Assembly (NCBI RefSeq): GCF_017901155.1
Contig: NZ_CP072800.1
Span: forward strand, 2,693,283-2,757,282
Source: Candidatus Thiothrix anitrata
GTDB taxonomy: Bacteria > Pseudomonadota > Gammaproteobacteria > Thiotrichales > Thiotrichaceae
DNA length: 64,000 bases
Reading direction: 5' to 3'
A model generated the notes under the pieces. It ran no database searches, was not told the origin of the DNA, and was given only the letters and a program-made list of their open reading frames with translations. Both the position numbers and the translations under genes were made by a program. Positions within the stretch are counted from its first letter, which is position 1. Each line of letters starts with the position of its first letter. Shown in pieces: positions 30,292 to 38,051 of the stretch.

Positions 30292-30353
30292 ATAACGTAG
30301 GCTATCACCTTACATATTCGCTATACTTTGCTGCATCTTAAAAGGATGACATT

Positions 30354-30458
30354 ATGGCCTATACATTAAAAAAGACGGTTGGCTTCATCTTATTACTGGT
30401 CACCATTGGTGGGGTGAGCATCGCGTCTATTATTCATCTTATTCCTCCCATTTTTTAG
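30354..30458 (+). CDS. Single-helix membrane micropeptide at head of XpaC-TelA operon
   Basis: 34 residues, one transmembrane helix (TVGFILLLVTIGGVSIASII) after a short Lys-rich start. AAAGGA is correctly spaced before the ATG. It precedes the XpaC gene by 12 bp, so it is likely the first gene of the XpaC-TelA-SPFH operon. No family recognised. Confidence 0.5.
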   Translation: MAYTLKKTVGFILLLVTIGGVSIASIIHLIPPIF

Positions 30459-30470
30459 GAACGGGACACA

Positions 30471-31325
30471 ATGGCATCAGCAAAGCGTTACGACCCTACC
30501 CTTCATGCCGTGCGCTACGGCATTAAGGGCATTTTATTATTCTTGTTACCACTGCCGGTATTGATCACTGCGATTGTCTCGCTGTTGCGCGGGCAAGTGT
30601 TTGATACCCTAGTCACGGGCGGGGCATTTGCGGCTTTCATGGTGGCAGCAACGGTGGCACGGCACGGTTTCCGGCTGCAAGGCGAATACGAACGCCGTAA
30701 GATTGCACGTGCACCGAGCGCACCGTACAAAACCATCGCCGCATTGTTTATCAGCGTGACCACAAGTTTACTGGATTGGTGGACTTCCGATTTTGTCATC
30801 AGTGCGTTACCAGAAGCCATCTTGATTGGCGCAGTGGCGTTTTTGGGTTTTGCGTTGTATTACGGGCTTGACCCACGCAAAGATAAGGCAGGCAAACTGT
30901 CGCTTGGCGTGACGGTAGAAGAAGTGTTGGATGCCCTAGATGCCGCCAATCTGAAAATTGATGCCATTGAAGGTGCACGTCGTAAAATCCGCAATCCTGA
31001 ATTTAACGCACGCTTGCAACGCATTACGCATAAAGCCCGCGAGGTGGTGGAAAGCATTGAAGACGATCCCACCCGCCTGAGCCGGGCACGTAAATTTCTC
31101 AAGGTATACCTAGACGGAACCCAACGTGTCACCGAAGGTTATGCCAAAACTCACCAAGGGCTGGCCGCACCGCAAGCGTTAGAAACCAATTTCAGCCGGG
31201 TATTGGACTCGATTGAACAAACCTTTACGGAACAGCAAACAAAACTTCTCGAAGATAATCACTTTGATTTGGACGTACAGATAGAGGTACTGGAAACCCA
31301 ACTCAAACGTGAAGGCATCATTTAA
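30471..31325 (+). CDS. XpaC-family membrane protein (5-bromo-4-chloroindolyl phosphate hydrolysis protein)
   Basis: 284-residue protein of the XpaC family. N-terminal membrane helices (GIKGILLFLLPLPVLITAIV and later AILIGAVAFLGFALYYG) precede a cytoplasmic helical domain with VEEVLDALDAANLKI and KIRNPEFNARLQRITHKARE. XpaC proteins are almost always found beside TelA, as here. They are linked to envelope or toxic-anion stress, but their biochemical activity is unclear. Frame intact; 26 bp before the TelA gene. Confidence 0.85.
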   Translation: MASAKRYDPTLHAVRYGIKGILLFLLPLPVLITAIVSLLRGQVFDTLVTGGAFAAFMVAATVARHGFRLQGEYERRKIARAPSAPYKTIAALFISVTTSLLDWWTSDFVISALPEAILIGAVAFLGFALYYGLDPRKDKAGKLSLGVTVEEVLDALDAANLKIDAIEGARRKIRNPEFNARLQRITHKAREVVESIEDDPTRLSRARKFLKVYLDGTQRVTEGYAKTHQGLAAPQALETNFSRVLDSIEQTFTEQQTKLLEDNHFDLDVQIEVLETQLKREGII

Positions 31326-31351
31326 ATCATAATTATTCGGAGATTACCATC

Positions 31352-32521
31352 ATGAGCACGACCCAAACCACGACTGCCACCCAAACAGCTCCGGCGGTTA
31401 TTCCCGGCACTGAAATTGCCGCACTACCGGAAGTCACCACCGAGCTGGTAGCTTTTGGACAAGCACCTGACCCGAAAAAACAAGAAATAGAAAGCATCAT
31501 TGCGGAAATCGACATGAATGACCGCAGCAGCATTATGTTCTTCGGCACGAAAACCCAAGAACAAATGACTGTTATTTCGGAGAAAATGCTGACCGGCGTT
31601 AAAAACAAAGACATTGGGTCGGCGGGTAAATCCCTCACCAACATGATCACCGCAATCAAAGGCTTCGACATTGATTCCCTTAACCCTAACGATGAGCCTA
31701 GCTGGTGGGAAAAGCTGATTGGCAAAGCCAAGCCAGTAGTGGAATTCCTCAACCAATACGAAGAAGTCCGTAAGCAAATTGACACCATCACCGATGAGAT
31801 GGAAAGTCACAAAACCCAGTTACTCACCGACGTAGTAACACTGGATCACCTGTACGAAGCTAACCTCGATTTCTTCCACAAACTCGAAACTTACATTGCC
31901 GCTGGTGAAGAGAAACTGCACCGTTTGGAAACCAGCGAAATCCCCGCGCTGGTCGCCCAAGCCGAAGCTAATGCTCAAGACATGATCAAAGCGCAAAACC
32001 TGCGTGACTTACGCGCAGCACGCGACGACCTCGAACGCCGCGTCCACGATTTACGCCTGACCCGTCAAGTCGCGATGCAAAGCCTGCCTAGCATTCGTTT
32101 GGTGCAGGAAAACGACAAAACCCTGATAAACAAGATCAACTCGACCCTGATCAATACCGTGCCATTATGGAAAAACCAACTAGCGCAAGCGGTTACGATT
32201 TTCCGTATGAGCGATGCCGCCGAAGTAGTCAAGAAAGCCTCTGACCTGACCAATGATTTACTCGAAAAGAATGCCGAAACCCTACGCCTCGGAAATGCCG
32301 AAACCCGCAAGCAGATGGAACGCGGCGTATTCGATGTTGAATCCGTGAAAAAAGCCAACCAAAGCCTGATCGACACTATCAACGACTCCTTGCGCATTGC
32401 CGACGAAGGCAAAGCCATGCGTGCCAAAGCCGAGGAAGAAATCAAGGTCATGGAAAGCGAATTGCGTGAAGCCCTCATTGCTGCTAAGTCGAAAGCTGAC
32501 AGCCCGCGTCAAGGAGCATAA
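31352..32521 (+). CDS. telA: TelA-family toxic anion resistance protein
   Basis: 389-residue soluble helical protein of the TelA/KlaA family. Characteristic stretches are SSIMFFGTKTQEQMTVISEK, LIGKAKPVVEFLNQYEEV and QSLPSIRLVQENDKTLINKI. Long alpha-helical segments make most of the protein. Members are linked to tellurite and antimicrobial-peptide resistance. The gene follows XpaC with 26 bp between and is joined to the SPFH gene by 2 bp, so the three are likely co-translated. Good SD before the ATG (GGAG). Confidence 0.9.
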   Translation: MSTTQTTTATQTAPAVIPGTEIAALPEVTTELVAFGQAPDPKKQEIESIIAEIDMNDRSSIMFFGTKTQEQMTVISEKMLTGVKNKDIGSAGKSLTNMITAIKGFDIDSLNPNDEPSWWEKLIGKAKPVVEFLNQYEEVRKQIDTITDEMESHKTQLLTDVVTLDHLYEANLDFFHKLETYIAAGEEKLHRLETSEIPALVAQAEANAQDMIKAQNLRDLRAARDDLERRVHDLRLTRQVAMQSLPSIRLVQENDKTLINKINSTLINTVPLWKNQLAQAVTIFRMSDAAEVVKKASDLTNDLLEKNAETLRLGNAETRKQMERGVFDVESVKKANQSLIDTINDSLRIADEGKAMRAKAEEEIKVMESELREALIAAKSKADSPRQGA

Positions 32522-32523
32522 TC

Positions 32524-33597
32524 ATGGGACTGTGGGATAAACTCATGGGTGAATTTGTCGATGTCATTGAATGGACAGACGACAGCAACGACACAATGGT
32601 TTACCGCTTCGAGCGGCACGGCAACGAAATCAAATACGGTGCAAAACTTACCGTGCGCGAATCACAAGTCGCGATTTTCGTTAACGAAGGCCAGATTGCC
32701 GACGTACTTACCCCCGGTATGTACGTGCTGGAAACCCAAAATCTGCCGGTGCTTTCCACCTTGCAGCACTGGGATCACGGTTTCCAAAGTCCGTTTAAAG
32801 CCGAAGTGTATTTCTTCAACACCAAGCAATTCACCAATCTGAAATGGGGAACCAGCAACCCTGTCATCATTCGGGACAGCGAATTTGCAGCCGTCCGGTT
32901 ACGTGCTTTCGGAACTTACACGATTCGGATTGAAGATGCCCGCCAATTCATGCTGGAAATCATCGGCACTGACGGACATTTCACCGTCGATGAAATCAGC
33001 AGCCAATTACGCAGCATGATCGTCACCCGCTTCAGCAGCGTAGCGGCTTCCGCGAACATTCCAGTATTGGACATGGCGGCGAACTACGAGCAATTCGGGC
33101 AATACATCACCCAACGTATCGCACCTGAATTCAAAAGTTACGGCATTCAATTGACCGCCATTATGGTGGAAAACATTTCCCTGCCGGATGAAGTGGAAGC
33201 AGCACTCGACAAACGTACCAGCATGGGCATGGTCGGCAATCTTGACCAGTACCTGCAATTCCAAACCGCACAAGGTATTGGCAATGGCGGCTCCAACAGC
33301 GCGTTAGACATGGGGATGGGTTTTGCCGTTGCTAATAAAATGGCGGAAGTGCTTAACAAACCAACCGCTGCTGCACCGCCGCCGCTGCCTGACAATACTT
33401 GGCACATAGCCATTAACCAAACTCCGAGTGGCCCACACTCTCTCCAGCAATTACAACAGATGGTCAGCAGCGGCACACTGACTACCGCAACACTGGTGTG
33501 GCAAAACGGCATGGCTTCCTGGCAAGCCGCAGGGGAAGTGAGTGCGTTAGCAACGCTGTTTAATGCGCAAACACCACCACCACTTCCACCCATGTAA
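32524..33597 (+). CDS. SPFH-domain protein with C-terminal GYF_2 domain (YdjI-like)
   Basis: 357 residues. The N-terminal SPFH/Band-7-like domain of the YdjI class (virion core protein type) has VYRFERHGNEIKYGAKLTVR, SFAVF-like VAIFVNEGQIADVLTPGMY, and the VDEISSQLRSMIVTRFSSV region. A Gly/Met-rich linker follows, then Pro repeats and a GYF_2 domain with WHIAINQTPSGPHSLQQLQQ and VWQNGMASWQAAGEV. In Bacillus the YdjI homologue recruits PspA to the membrane; a similar envelope-stress role is inferred. Next gene is a zinc-ribbon protein that matches YdjG, completing the arrangement. Confidence 0.85.
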   Translation: MGLWDKLMGEFVDVIEWTDDSNDTMVYRFERHGNEIKYGAKLTVRESQVAIFVNEGQIADVLTPGMYVLETQNLPVLSTLQHWDHGFQSPFKAEVYFFNTKQFTNLKWGTSNPVIIRDSEFAAVRLRAFGTYTIRIEDARQFMLEIIGTDGHFTVDEISSQLRSMIVTRFSSVAASANIPVLDMAANYEQFGQYITQRIAPEFKSYGIQLTAIMVENISLPDEVEAALDKRTSMGMVGNLDQYLQFQTAQGIGNGGSNSALDMGMGFAVANKMAEVLNKPTAAAPPPLPDNTWHIAINQTPSGPHSLQQLQQMVSSGTLTTATLVWQNGMASWQAAGEVSALATLFNAQTPPPLPPM

Positions 33598-33617
33598 TCA
33601 ATAACAACATTAATCAG

Positions 33618-33640
33618 CCCTTCCTGCCATTTAGGAAGGG
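33618..33640 (+). terminator. Hairpin between SPFH and zinc-ribbon genes
   Basis: CCCTTCCT (33618-33625) pairs with AGGAAGGG (33633-33640). No T-run follows, so it may be a stability or attenuation element rather than a full terminator. Confidence 0.4.
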
Positions 33641-33660
33641 TTGGGTATTCATAGGCACTC

Positions 33661-34896
33661 ATGGCAGACGCTAACGACACAACACGGCAACAGCATTTTC
33701 CCTGCGAACAATGCGGAGCAGACCTGCTTTACCAACCGGGCACGGCTACCATGCAGTGCAACTATTGCGGGCATGAAAACGCGATTCAAGCCAGCAGTGT
33801 TGTCATTCAGGAATACAGCTTTGCCGAGGCCTTAAAAACCATGCAGCAGGTAAAACTGCGCCCGCTGGATAATACCCAAGTCATTAAATGCCCCAATTGT
33901 TCAGCCACTTTCGAGTTAAAAACGAATCGCCATGCGGGGGATTGCCCATTTTGTGGCACACCCGTAGTCACAGGAACAGAACGCACACGCTTATTTCAGC
34001 CGAAATCGCTACTGCCGTTTGTGATTACGGAAAAAGCCGCCCGTGAAGCCTTTGATAAATGGATTAGCGGCTTATGGTTCGCCCCCTCTGCCCTCAAGAA
34101 CAAAGCTCGGCGTGATGAAAAACTGTTGGGCATTTACGTGCCCTATTGGACGTATGACAGCCACACCGATACCTTTTACCGGGGTGAACGCGGCACTATT
34201 TACTACGAGCGGGTGATGGTCACCGTTATCGTCAACGGCAAACCCCAACGACAAGTTCAAAATGTACCCAAAATACGCTGGACACCGACCAGCGGGCGAG
34301 TACGCTTATTCTTCGATGATGTTTTGGTTGGTGCAACCCACACCCTGCCTCGCACTATATTGGATCGCCTAGAACCGTGGGATTTGCCCAATTTAGTCGC
34401 ATACAACGACAGTTATTTAAGTGGTTTTCAAAGCGAAATTTACCAAGTTGACCTAGACGAAGGCTTTGAAGACGCACGCAGCATCATGGACAGCCGTATT
34501 CATCGCGCTGTACTCAGCGATATTGGCGGTGATCAACAACGCATTAATAGTCTACAAACCCAACATTCGGGCACAACCTTTAAACACCTGCTATTACCAG
34601 TATGGTCGGCGGCCTTTCGTTATCAGGACAAAACCTACCGTTTTGTCCTCAATGGGCGCAATGGCAAAACACAGGGCGAACGCCCTTACAGCAAAGTAAA
34701 AATTGCAATGGCGGTGATTTTCGCAGCTCTTACCTTAGCAGGCGCAGGCTACTATATGGAGAAAAGCGGTGCATTTGATACCATGCTAGAACAAGGCAGT
34801 GGGCAATATCAATACGCACCTGCACCGCGTTACCCTAGGAGTGAGCCTTATAGCCCCAACACCTACCGCATACCAACACCTAATTACCCACGTTAG
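33661..34896 (+). CDS. Zinc-ribbon membrane protein (YdjG-like)
   Basis: 411 residues. Two pairs of Cys form zinc ribbons: CEQCG...CNYCG near residues 17-40 and CPNCS...CPFCG around 78-101. A central domain with LLGIYVPYWTYDSHTDTFYR is shared with YdjG-type proteins. A transmembrane helix near the C terminus (VIFAALTLAGAGYYM) and a Pro/Tyr-rich tail (YAPAPRYPRSEPYSP) follow. The gene is the last of the XpaC-TelA-SPFH run and converges on a hypothetical gene, overlapping its end by 4 bp. Confidence 0.8.
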   Translation: MADANDTTRQQHFPCEQCGADLLYQPGTATMQCNYCGHENAIQASSVVIQEYSFAEALKTMQQVKLRPLDNTQVIKCPNCSATFELKTNRHAGDCPFCGTPVVTGTERTRLFQPKSLLPFVITEKAAREAFDKWISGLWFAPSALKNKARRDEKLLGIYVPYWTYDSHTDTFYRGERGTIYYERVMVTVIVNGKPQRQVQNVPKIRWTPTSGRVRLFFDDVLVGATHTLPRTILDRLEPWDLPNLVAYNDSYLSGFQSEIYQVDLDEGFEDARSIMDSRIHRAVLSDIGGDQQRINSLQTQHSGTTFKHLLLPVWSAAFRYQDKTYRFVLNGRNGKTQGERPYSKVKIAMAVIFAALTLAGAGYYMEKSGAFDTMLEQGSGQYQYAPAPRYPRSEPYSPNTYRIPTPNYPR

Positions 34897-35489
34897 ATAT
34901 TATAAATTTGGCGCATTAACTGTATTTGCGCTACCACTGGGTAAGGCGCATCCAAAAACAACACCACATCTTTATGCGCCGTTTGTTCACGCAACTGCTC
35001 AAACAGCTCACGCAAAGCTACCGCTGTCAAGGTATGTCCAGTACGTAACAATGCCAGTTGTGCATTAGCCTCCGCTGGCATCTGCGCCAATAACGCATCA
35101 TTAAGTGCCTCATGCACCGAAAACCGTTGCTCCCAATCTGCCGGTAAGTGCGCCCTAGCTGCTGTATCGACCCATAATCCGTTAATATGTTGTGCTAAAA
35201 CTGTCTCAATACACTCACGTACCTGCACCCAATGCGCAGACTGCAACAAGGCGAGGTTAATTTCCAAATACAAATCAAAACCGACTGGCAACACCGACCA
35301 ATCATCCGATAATGCACCCGTCCCCCATGCTGCTGCGGGCACTAACACTTCGTTAAACTCATTGCAGTAATAGCCCAGTCGCCAAGTTGACGGTAAATCC
35401 TCCGGGTAAAAACATTGTTCCCAATCCTGAGGCATCCACCCATACGCCGCCAAAGTCAAACTCATTAATCCCGGATTTGCTAGCGTCAT
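34893..35489 (-). CDS. Hypothetical protein upstream of DsrC-like gene
   Basis: About 198 residues with no named family recognised. The start ATG 35489 is chosen because GGAG is eight to nine bases upstream; a further in-frame ATG at 35498 is too close. The N-terminal half has LPSTWRLGYYCNEFNEVLVP, a pattern seen in DUF72-like fragments, and the C-terminal half is helical. No signal peptide or membrane segment. It is divergent from the DsrC-like gene, suggesting a shared role in sulfur metabolism or its regulation, which is inference only. Confidence 0.55.
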   Translation of the reverse strand: MTLANPGLMSLTLAAYGWMPQDWEQCFYPEDLPSTWRLGYYCNEFNEVLVPAAAWGTGALSDDWSVLPVGFDLYLEINLALLQSAHWVQVRECIETVLAQHINGLWVDTAARAHLPADWEQRFSVHEALNDALLAQMPAEANAQLALLRTGHTLTAVALRELFEQLREQTAHKDVVLFLDAPYPVVAQIQLMRQIYNI

Positions 35490-35672
35490 CCACACCACTC
35501 CAAATAATTACCCAAAGTACAGCATAGCCCAATCGTCACACGCTTGTAAAAATACAAAAAATATCTTGACTGCAACCCTAGGAAATATTACTTTTGGAAT
35601 ACGCTAATTAACCAATAAACAGCTACTAGAGATATATAGTTCCCGTACAAACACCACTTGGAGGCTAATACC

Positions 35673-36044
35673 ATGATGTTTACTGACGTATCACTCGATG
35701 AAATGTTCCCTCGCGCCGAAGCAGTAATGCGTGCCCCACTACCGACATTGAAAGTCGCTAACGTTTACAGCCGAATCAATCAACAAGCCACCACCCAAGG
35801 CATCGACCTCACTCCGCAACACATGGAAGTTATTGACTTCGTGCTCGATTTTTACGAACACTGCGATGACTGTCAAAATGCCCGCCGCCTCGCTGACATG
35901 CTGCAAGATGAATTCAGTGAACAAGGTGGACGTAAATACCTGTACCAGCTATTCCCCAATGGCCCATTAAGTACAGTACACGATTTAGCCGACTTACCCA
36001 GTTTAGGGCATCAGGCTGATAAAAGTTTTGGTACACGTTGGTAG
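35673..36044 (+). CDS. DsrC/TusE-family protein lacking the conserved cysteines (RspA-like)
   Basis: 123 residues with the DsrC/TusE fold: LTPQHMEVIDFVLDFYEH and the helix-turn-helix region RLADMLQDEFSEQGGRKYLY, then LFPNGPLSTVHDLADLPS. DsrC and TusE carry one or two Cys in the flexible C-terminal arm. Here the arm ends in GHQADKSFGTRW with no Cys, and the only Cys pair is CDDC in the middle. Proteins of this kind, called RspA, are thought to be regulatory. ATG 35673 is preferred because GGAGG lies eight bases upstream. An intrinsic terminator follows. Confidence 0.8.
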   Translation: MMFTDVSLDEMFPRAEAVMRAPLPTLKVANVYSRINQQATTQGIDLTPQHMEVIDFVLDFYEHCDDCQNARRLADMLQDEFSEQGGRKYLYQLFPNGPLSTVHDLADLPSLGHQADKSFGTRW

Positions 36045-36060
36045 TTTTTAGCTCAAATTA

Positions 36061-36105
36061 AACAAAAAACCCGCTTTTCGAGTTTAATCAGCGGGTTTTT
36101 TGTTT
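36061..36105 (+). terminator. Intrinsic terminator after DsrC-like gene
   Basis: AACAAAAAACCCGC (36061-36074) pairs with GCGGGTTTTTTGTTT (36091-36105), ending in a long T-run. Confidence 0.9.
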
Positions 36106-36175
36106 ATATTCAGTTTAGAACTTATAGAATGGATTCCTGTCCTAATAGATAACAAAAATCAGGGGTCTTAAATTT

Positions 36176-36763
36176 ATGGGGAAATTACAGGCGACGCTGT
36201 GGTTGGGCACTACAGCGGCATTACTCGGTGGTTGCGTGCCCATGCAACCATACCCTCAAGCGAGCATGTATGCCAACTACATACCTAGTTCGTATAACAC
36301 CGCCAGACCTTATCCGGCATCGTATCATCCAAATAGCTACAACAATGGCTCATCCTTTTCTTCACGCCAAGAACCAGCAGATGCACCCGCACGTCGAGCC
36401 TTGCTTGCAGAAACGCACCGCACCTTGGGTGTTCGCTACAAATACGGCGGGGAAACCCCTCGCGAGGGGTTTGATTGCAGCGGCTTAACCCAGTTTGTTT
36501 ACAAAAATGCTAATGGCATCACCCTCCCGCGCACCGCAGCACAACAAAGCCAAGCCAGCCGCACCATCAGCTTTGAACAAATGCGTCCTGGCGATTTAAT
36601 TTTTTTCCGCACCAGCGGCAACCGCGTCAATCACGTGGGCATTTATACCGGGCGCGGTCAATTCATTCACGCGGCATCCGGTGGCGCAAAAGTCTCCATT
36701 GACAGCCTTAGCCGCCCATACTGGCAACAGCGTTTAGTAAAATTCGGGAGAATTCTTGCGTAA
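36176..36763 (+). CDS. NlpC/P60 family lipoprotein peptidase
   Basis: 195-residue cell-wall hydrolase with a lipoprotein signal (LLGGC). A Tyr/Ser/Pro-rich linker leads to the C40 NlpC/P60 domain. The catalytic Cys is in FDCSGLTQFVY, the His in NHVGIYTGRGQFIHA (His of FIHA is the further conserved residue). Likely cleaves peptidoglycan stem peptides at the outer membrane. It is preceded by a terminator and has an AT-rich upstream region; no operon partner. Confidence 0.9.
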   Translation: MGKLQATLWLGTTAALLGGCVPMQPYPQASMYANYIPSSYNTARPYPASYHPNSYNNGSSFSSRQEPADAPARRALLAETHRTLGVRYKYGGETPREGFDCSGLTQFVYKNANGITLPRTAAQQSQASRTISFEQMRPGDLIFFRTSGNRVNHVGIYTGRGQFIHAASGGAKVSIDSLSRPYWQQRLVKFGRILA

Positions 36764-36883
36764 CATCTGAACCTTCGGTGACAGTTCGTCGACTAACCAA
36801 GCAACGCTATGTTTATTTTAAATAAACCGGCTATACTTGTCCGTGGAGATTGATCCACTTAATAATCCGAAGGAGACAACAAG

Positions 36884-37327
36884 ATGGGACTTTTTGATTT
36901 TGCACGTAATATCGGCAAGAAAATTTTTGGCAAGGAAGAAGAAGCACCTGAAGCTTTGGCGCAACATATCAATGAAGACAATCCGGGTGTTAATGGCTTG
37001 CAAGTCCAAGTACAAGACGGCGTGGCAACATTGACAGGCGAAGCAAGCTCTGCTGAAGCACTGGAAAAAGCCGTGTTAATGGCGGGTAATGCCATGGGTA
37101 TCCAAGAAGTTAAAGCTGATGGCATGACTATTGCTGACGGTAGCCAAGTCGGTGGTGATGACGAATTCTATATCATCGAAAAAGGTGACACACTGTGGAA
37201 GATCGCCGAAAAAGCTTACGGCAATGGCTCAAAGTACACCAAAATTGTTGAAGTCAATCGCGAAGTCATCAAAAATGCTGACTTGATCTTCCCCGGTCAA
37301 AAAATTCGCATCCCTAAAAGCATCTAA
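36884..37327 (+). CDS. kbp: BON- and LysM-domain protein, potassium-binding Kbp (YgaU)
   Basis: 147 residues: an N-terminal BON domain (VNGLQVQVQDGVATLTGEA) and a C-terminal LysM domain (YIIEKGDTLWKIAEKAYGNG). This is the layout and length of E. coli Kbp/YgaU, a cytoplasmic K+ sensor. No signal peptide is visible, in agreement. AGGAG precedes the ATG. The gene is 15 bp upstream of the YidB-like gene, an association known in other gammaproteobacteria. Confidence 0.9.
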   Translation: MGLFDFARNIGKKIFGKEEEAPEALAQHINEDNPGVNGLQVQVQDGVATLTGEASSAEALEKAVLMAGNAMGIQEVKADGMTIADGSQVGGDDEFYIIEKGDTLWKIAEKAYGNGSKYTKIVEVNREVIKNADLIFPGQKIRIPKSI

Positions 37328-37341
37328 GCGGAGAGAAACAC

Positions 37342-37824
37342 ATGGATATGGGAAACCTCATGCAACTTGGGGCGCAAATGTTCCAAAGTCAACTCGACAA
37401 AGATCGTGATGGTCAGATAGAAATTACTGAAATTGCCTCAGCTTTGATGGGTTTGATGTCCAATGGTCAAGGCCAGTCACAAGCTGGTGGTGGCTTAGGT
37501 GGCTTGATGTCGATGGTGAGCGGAATGCAAGGCAGCGGCAACGGTGATCTGATGTCTATCGCTGCGTCTTGGCTGGGTAAAGGCGAAAACGCGCCTATTT
37601 CCGGCGGTCAACTGACGCAAATGCTGGGTTCAGACAAAATCGCAGCGTTCGCTCAACAGCTCGGCCTGAGCCAAGAGCAAGCGGTTAGCGGCCTGCAAGC
37701 TGCTATTCCACAAGTGGTTGATAAAGCATCACCAGACGGCGCACTCGACCTCGGCAATATGCTGGATGCAGTCGGTGGCGTTTCTGGCGCAATTGGCTTG
37801 GCAAGCAAATTGTTCGGTCGTTAA
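37342..37824 (+). CDS. YidB-family (DUF937) protein with an EF-hand loop
   Basis: 160 residues. The N terminus contains DKDRDGQIEITE, a complete EF-hand loop (D-x-D-x-D-G-x-I-x-x-x-E). A Gly/Met-rich linker (GGLGGLMSMVSGMQGSG) follows, then the DUF937 repeat region with LTQMLGSDKIAAFAQQLGLS and a C-terminal GNMLDAVGGV. The calcium-binding loop is not part of ordinary YidB, so this is a fused or extended form. It shares an operon with kbp and ends before an intrinsic terminator. Confidence 0.85.
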   Translation: MDMGNLMQLGAQMFQSQLDKDRDGQIEITEIASALMGLMSNGQGQSQAGGGLGGLMSMVSGMQGSGNGDLMSIAASWLGKGENAPISGGQLTQMLGSDKIAAFAQQLGLSQEQAVSGLQAAIPQVVDKASPDGALDLGNMLDAVGGVSGAIGLASKLFGR

Positions 37825-37847
37825 ACCGTAGCAAAGCTTGTACCGAT

Positions 37848-37877
37848 AAAAACCGCCTCACAATGGCGGTTTTTTTA
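37848..37877 (+). terminator. Intrinsic terminator after yidB-like gene
   Basis: AAAACCGCC pairs with GGCGGTTTT across a TCACAAT loop, followed by seven T. Confidence 0.9.
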
Positions 37878-37917
37878 TTGACAGCTTTTTTAGTAGTCGT
37901 TATTATACGCGCCTCTT

Positions 37918-37994
37918 GGCTACATAGCTCAGCTGGTTAGAGCACATCACTCATAATGATGGGGTCCCTAGTTCGAATCTAGGTGTAGCCACCA
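37918..37994 (+). tRNA. tRNA-Met (CAT), elongator type
   Basis: 77 bases including the encoded CCA. The acceptor GGCTACA pairs with TGTAGCC, the T-arm has GTTCGAATC, and the anticodon loop CTCATAA contains CAT. The GG start and G-C-poor anticodon stem (CATCA/TGATG) fit the elongator rather than the initiator tRNA. A restriction-modification system starts about 60 bp downstream. Confidence 0.95.
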
Positions 37995-38002
37995 AAACAC
38001 TC

Positions 38003-38037
38003 AAAGGGTTGCATCCTCACAGATGCAGCCCTTTTTT
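38003..38037 (+). terminator. Terminator after tRNA-Met
   Basis: AAAGGGTTGCATC (38003-38015) pairs with GATGCAGCCCTTT (38022-38034), followed by TTT. The A-run on its left may also serve the converging hsdS gene. Confidence 0.85.
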
Positions 38038-38051
38038 GTGTTCGTTGATCT

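Noticed and set aside
36061-36105. CRISPR-like or repeat element
   Set aside because: Single palindrome with T-run after a gene, an ordinary terminator. No spaced direct repeats were found anywhere in the window.
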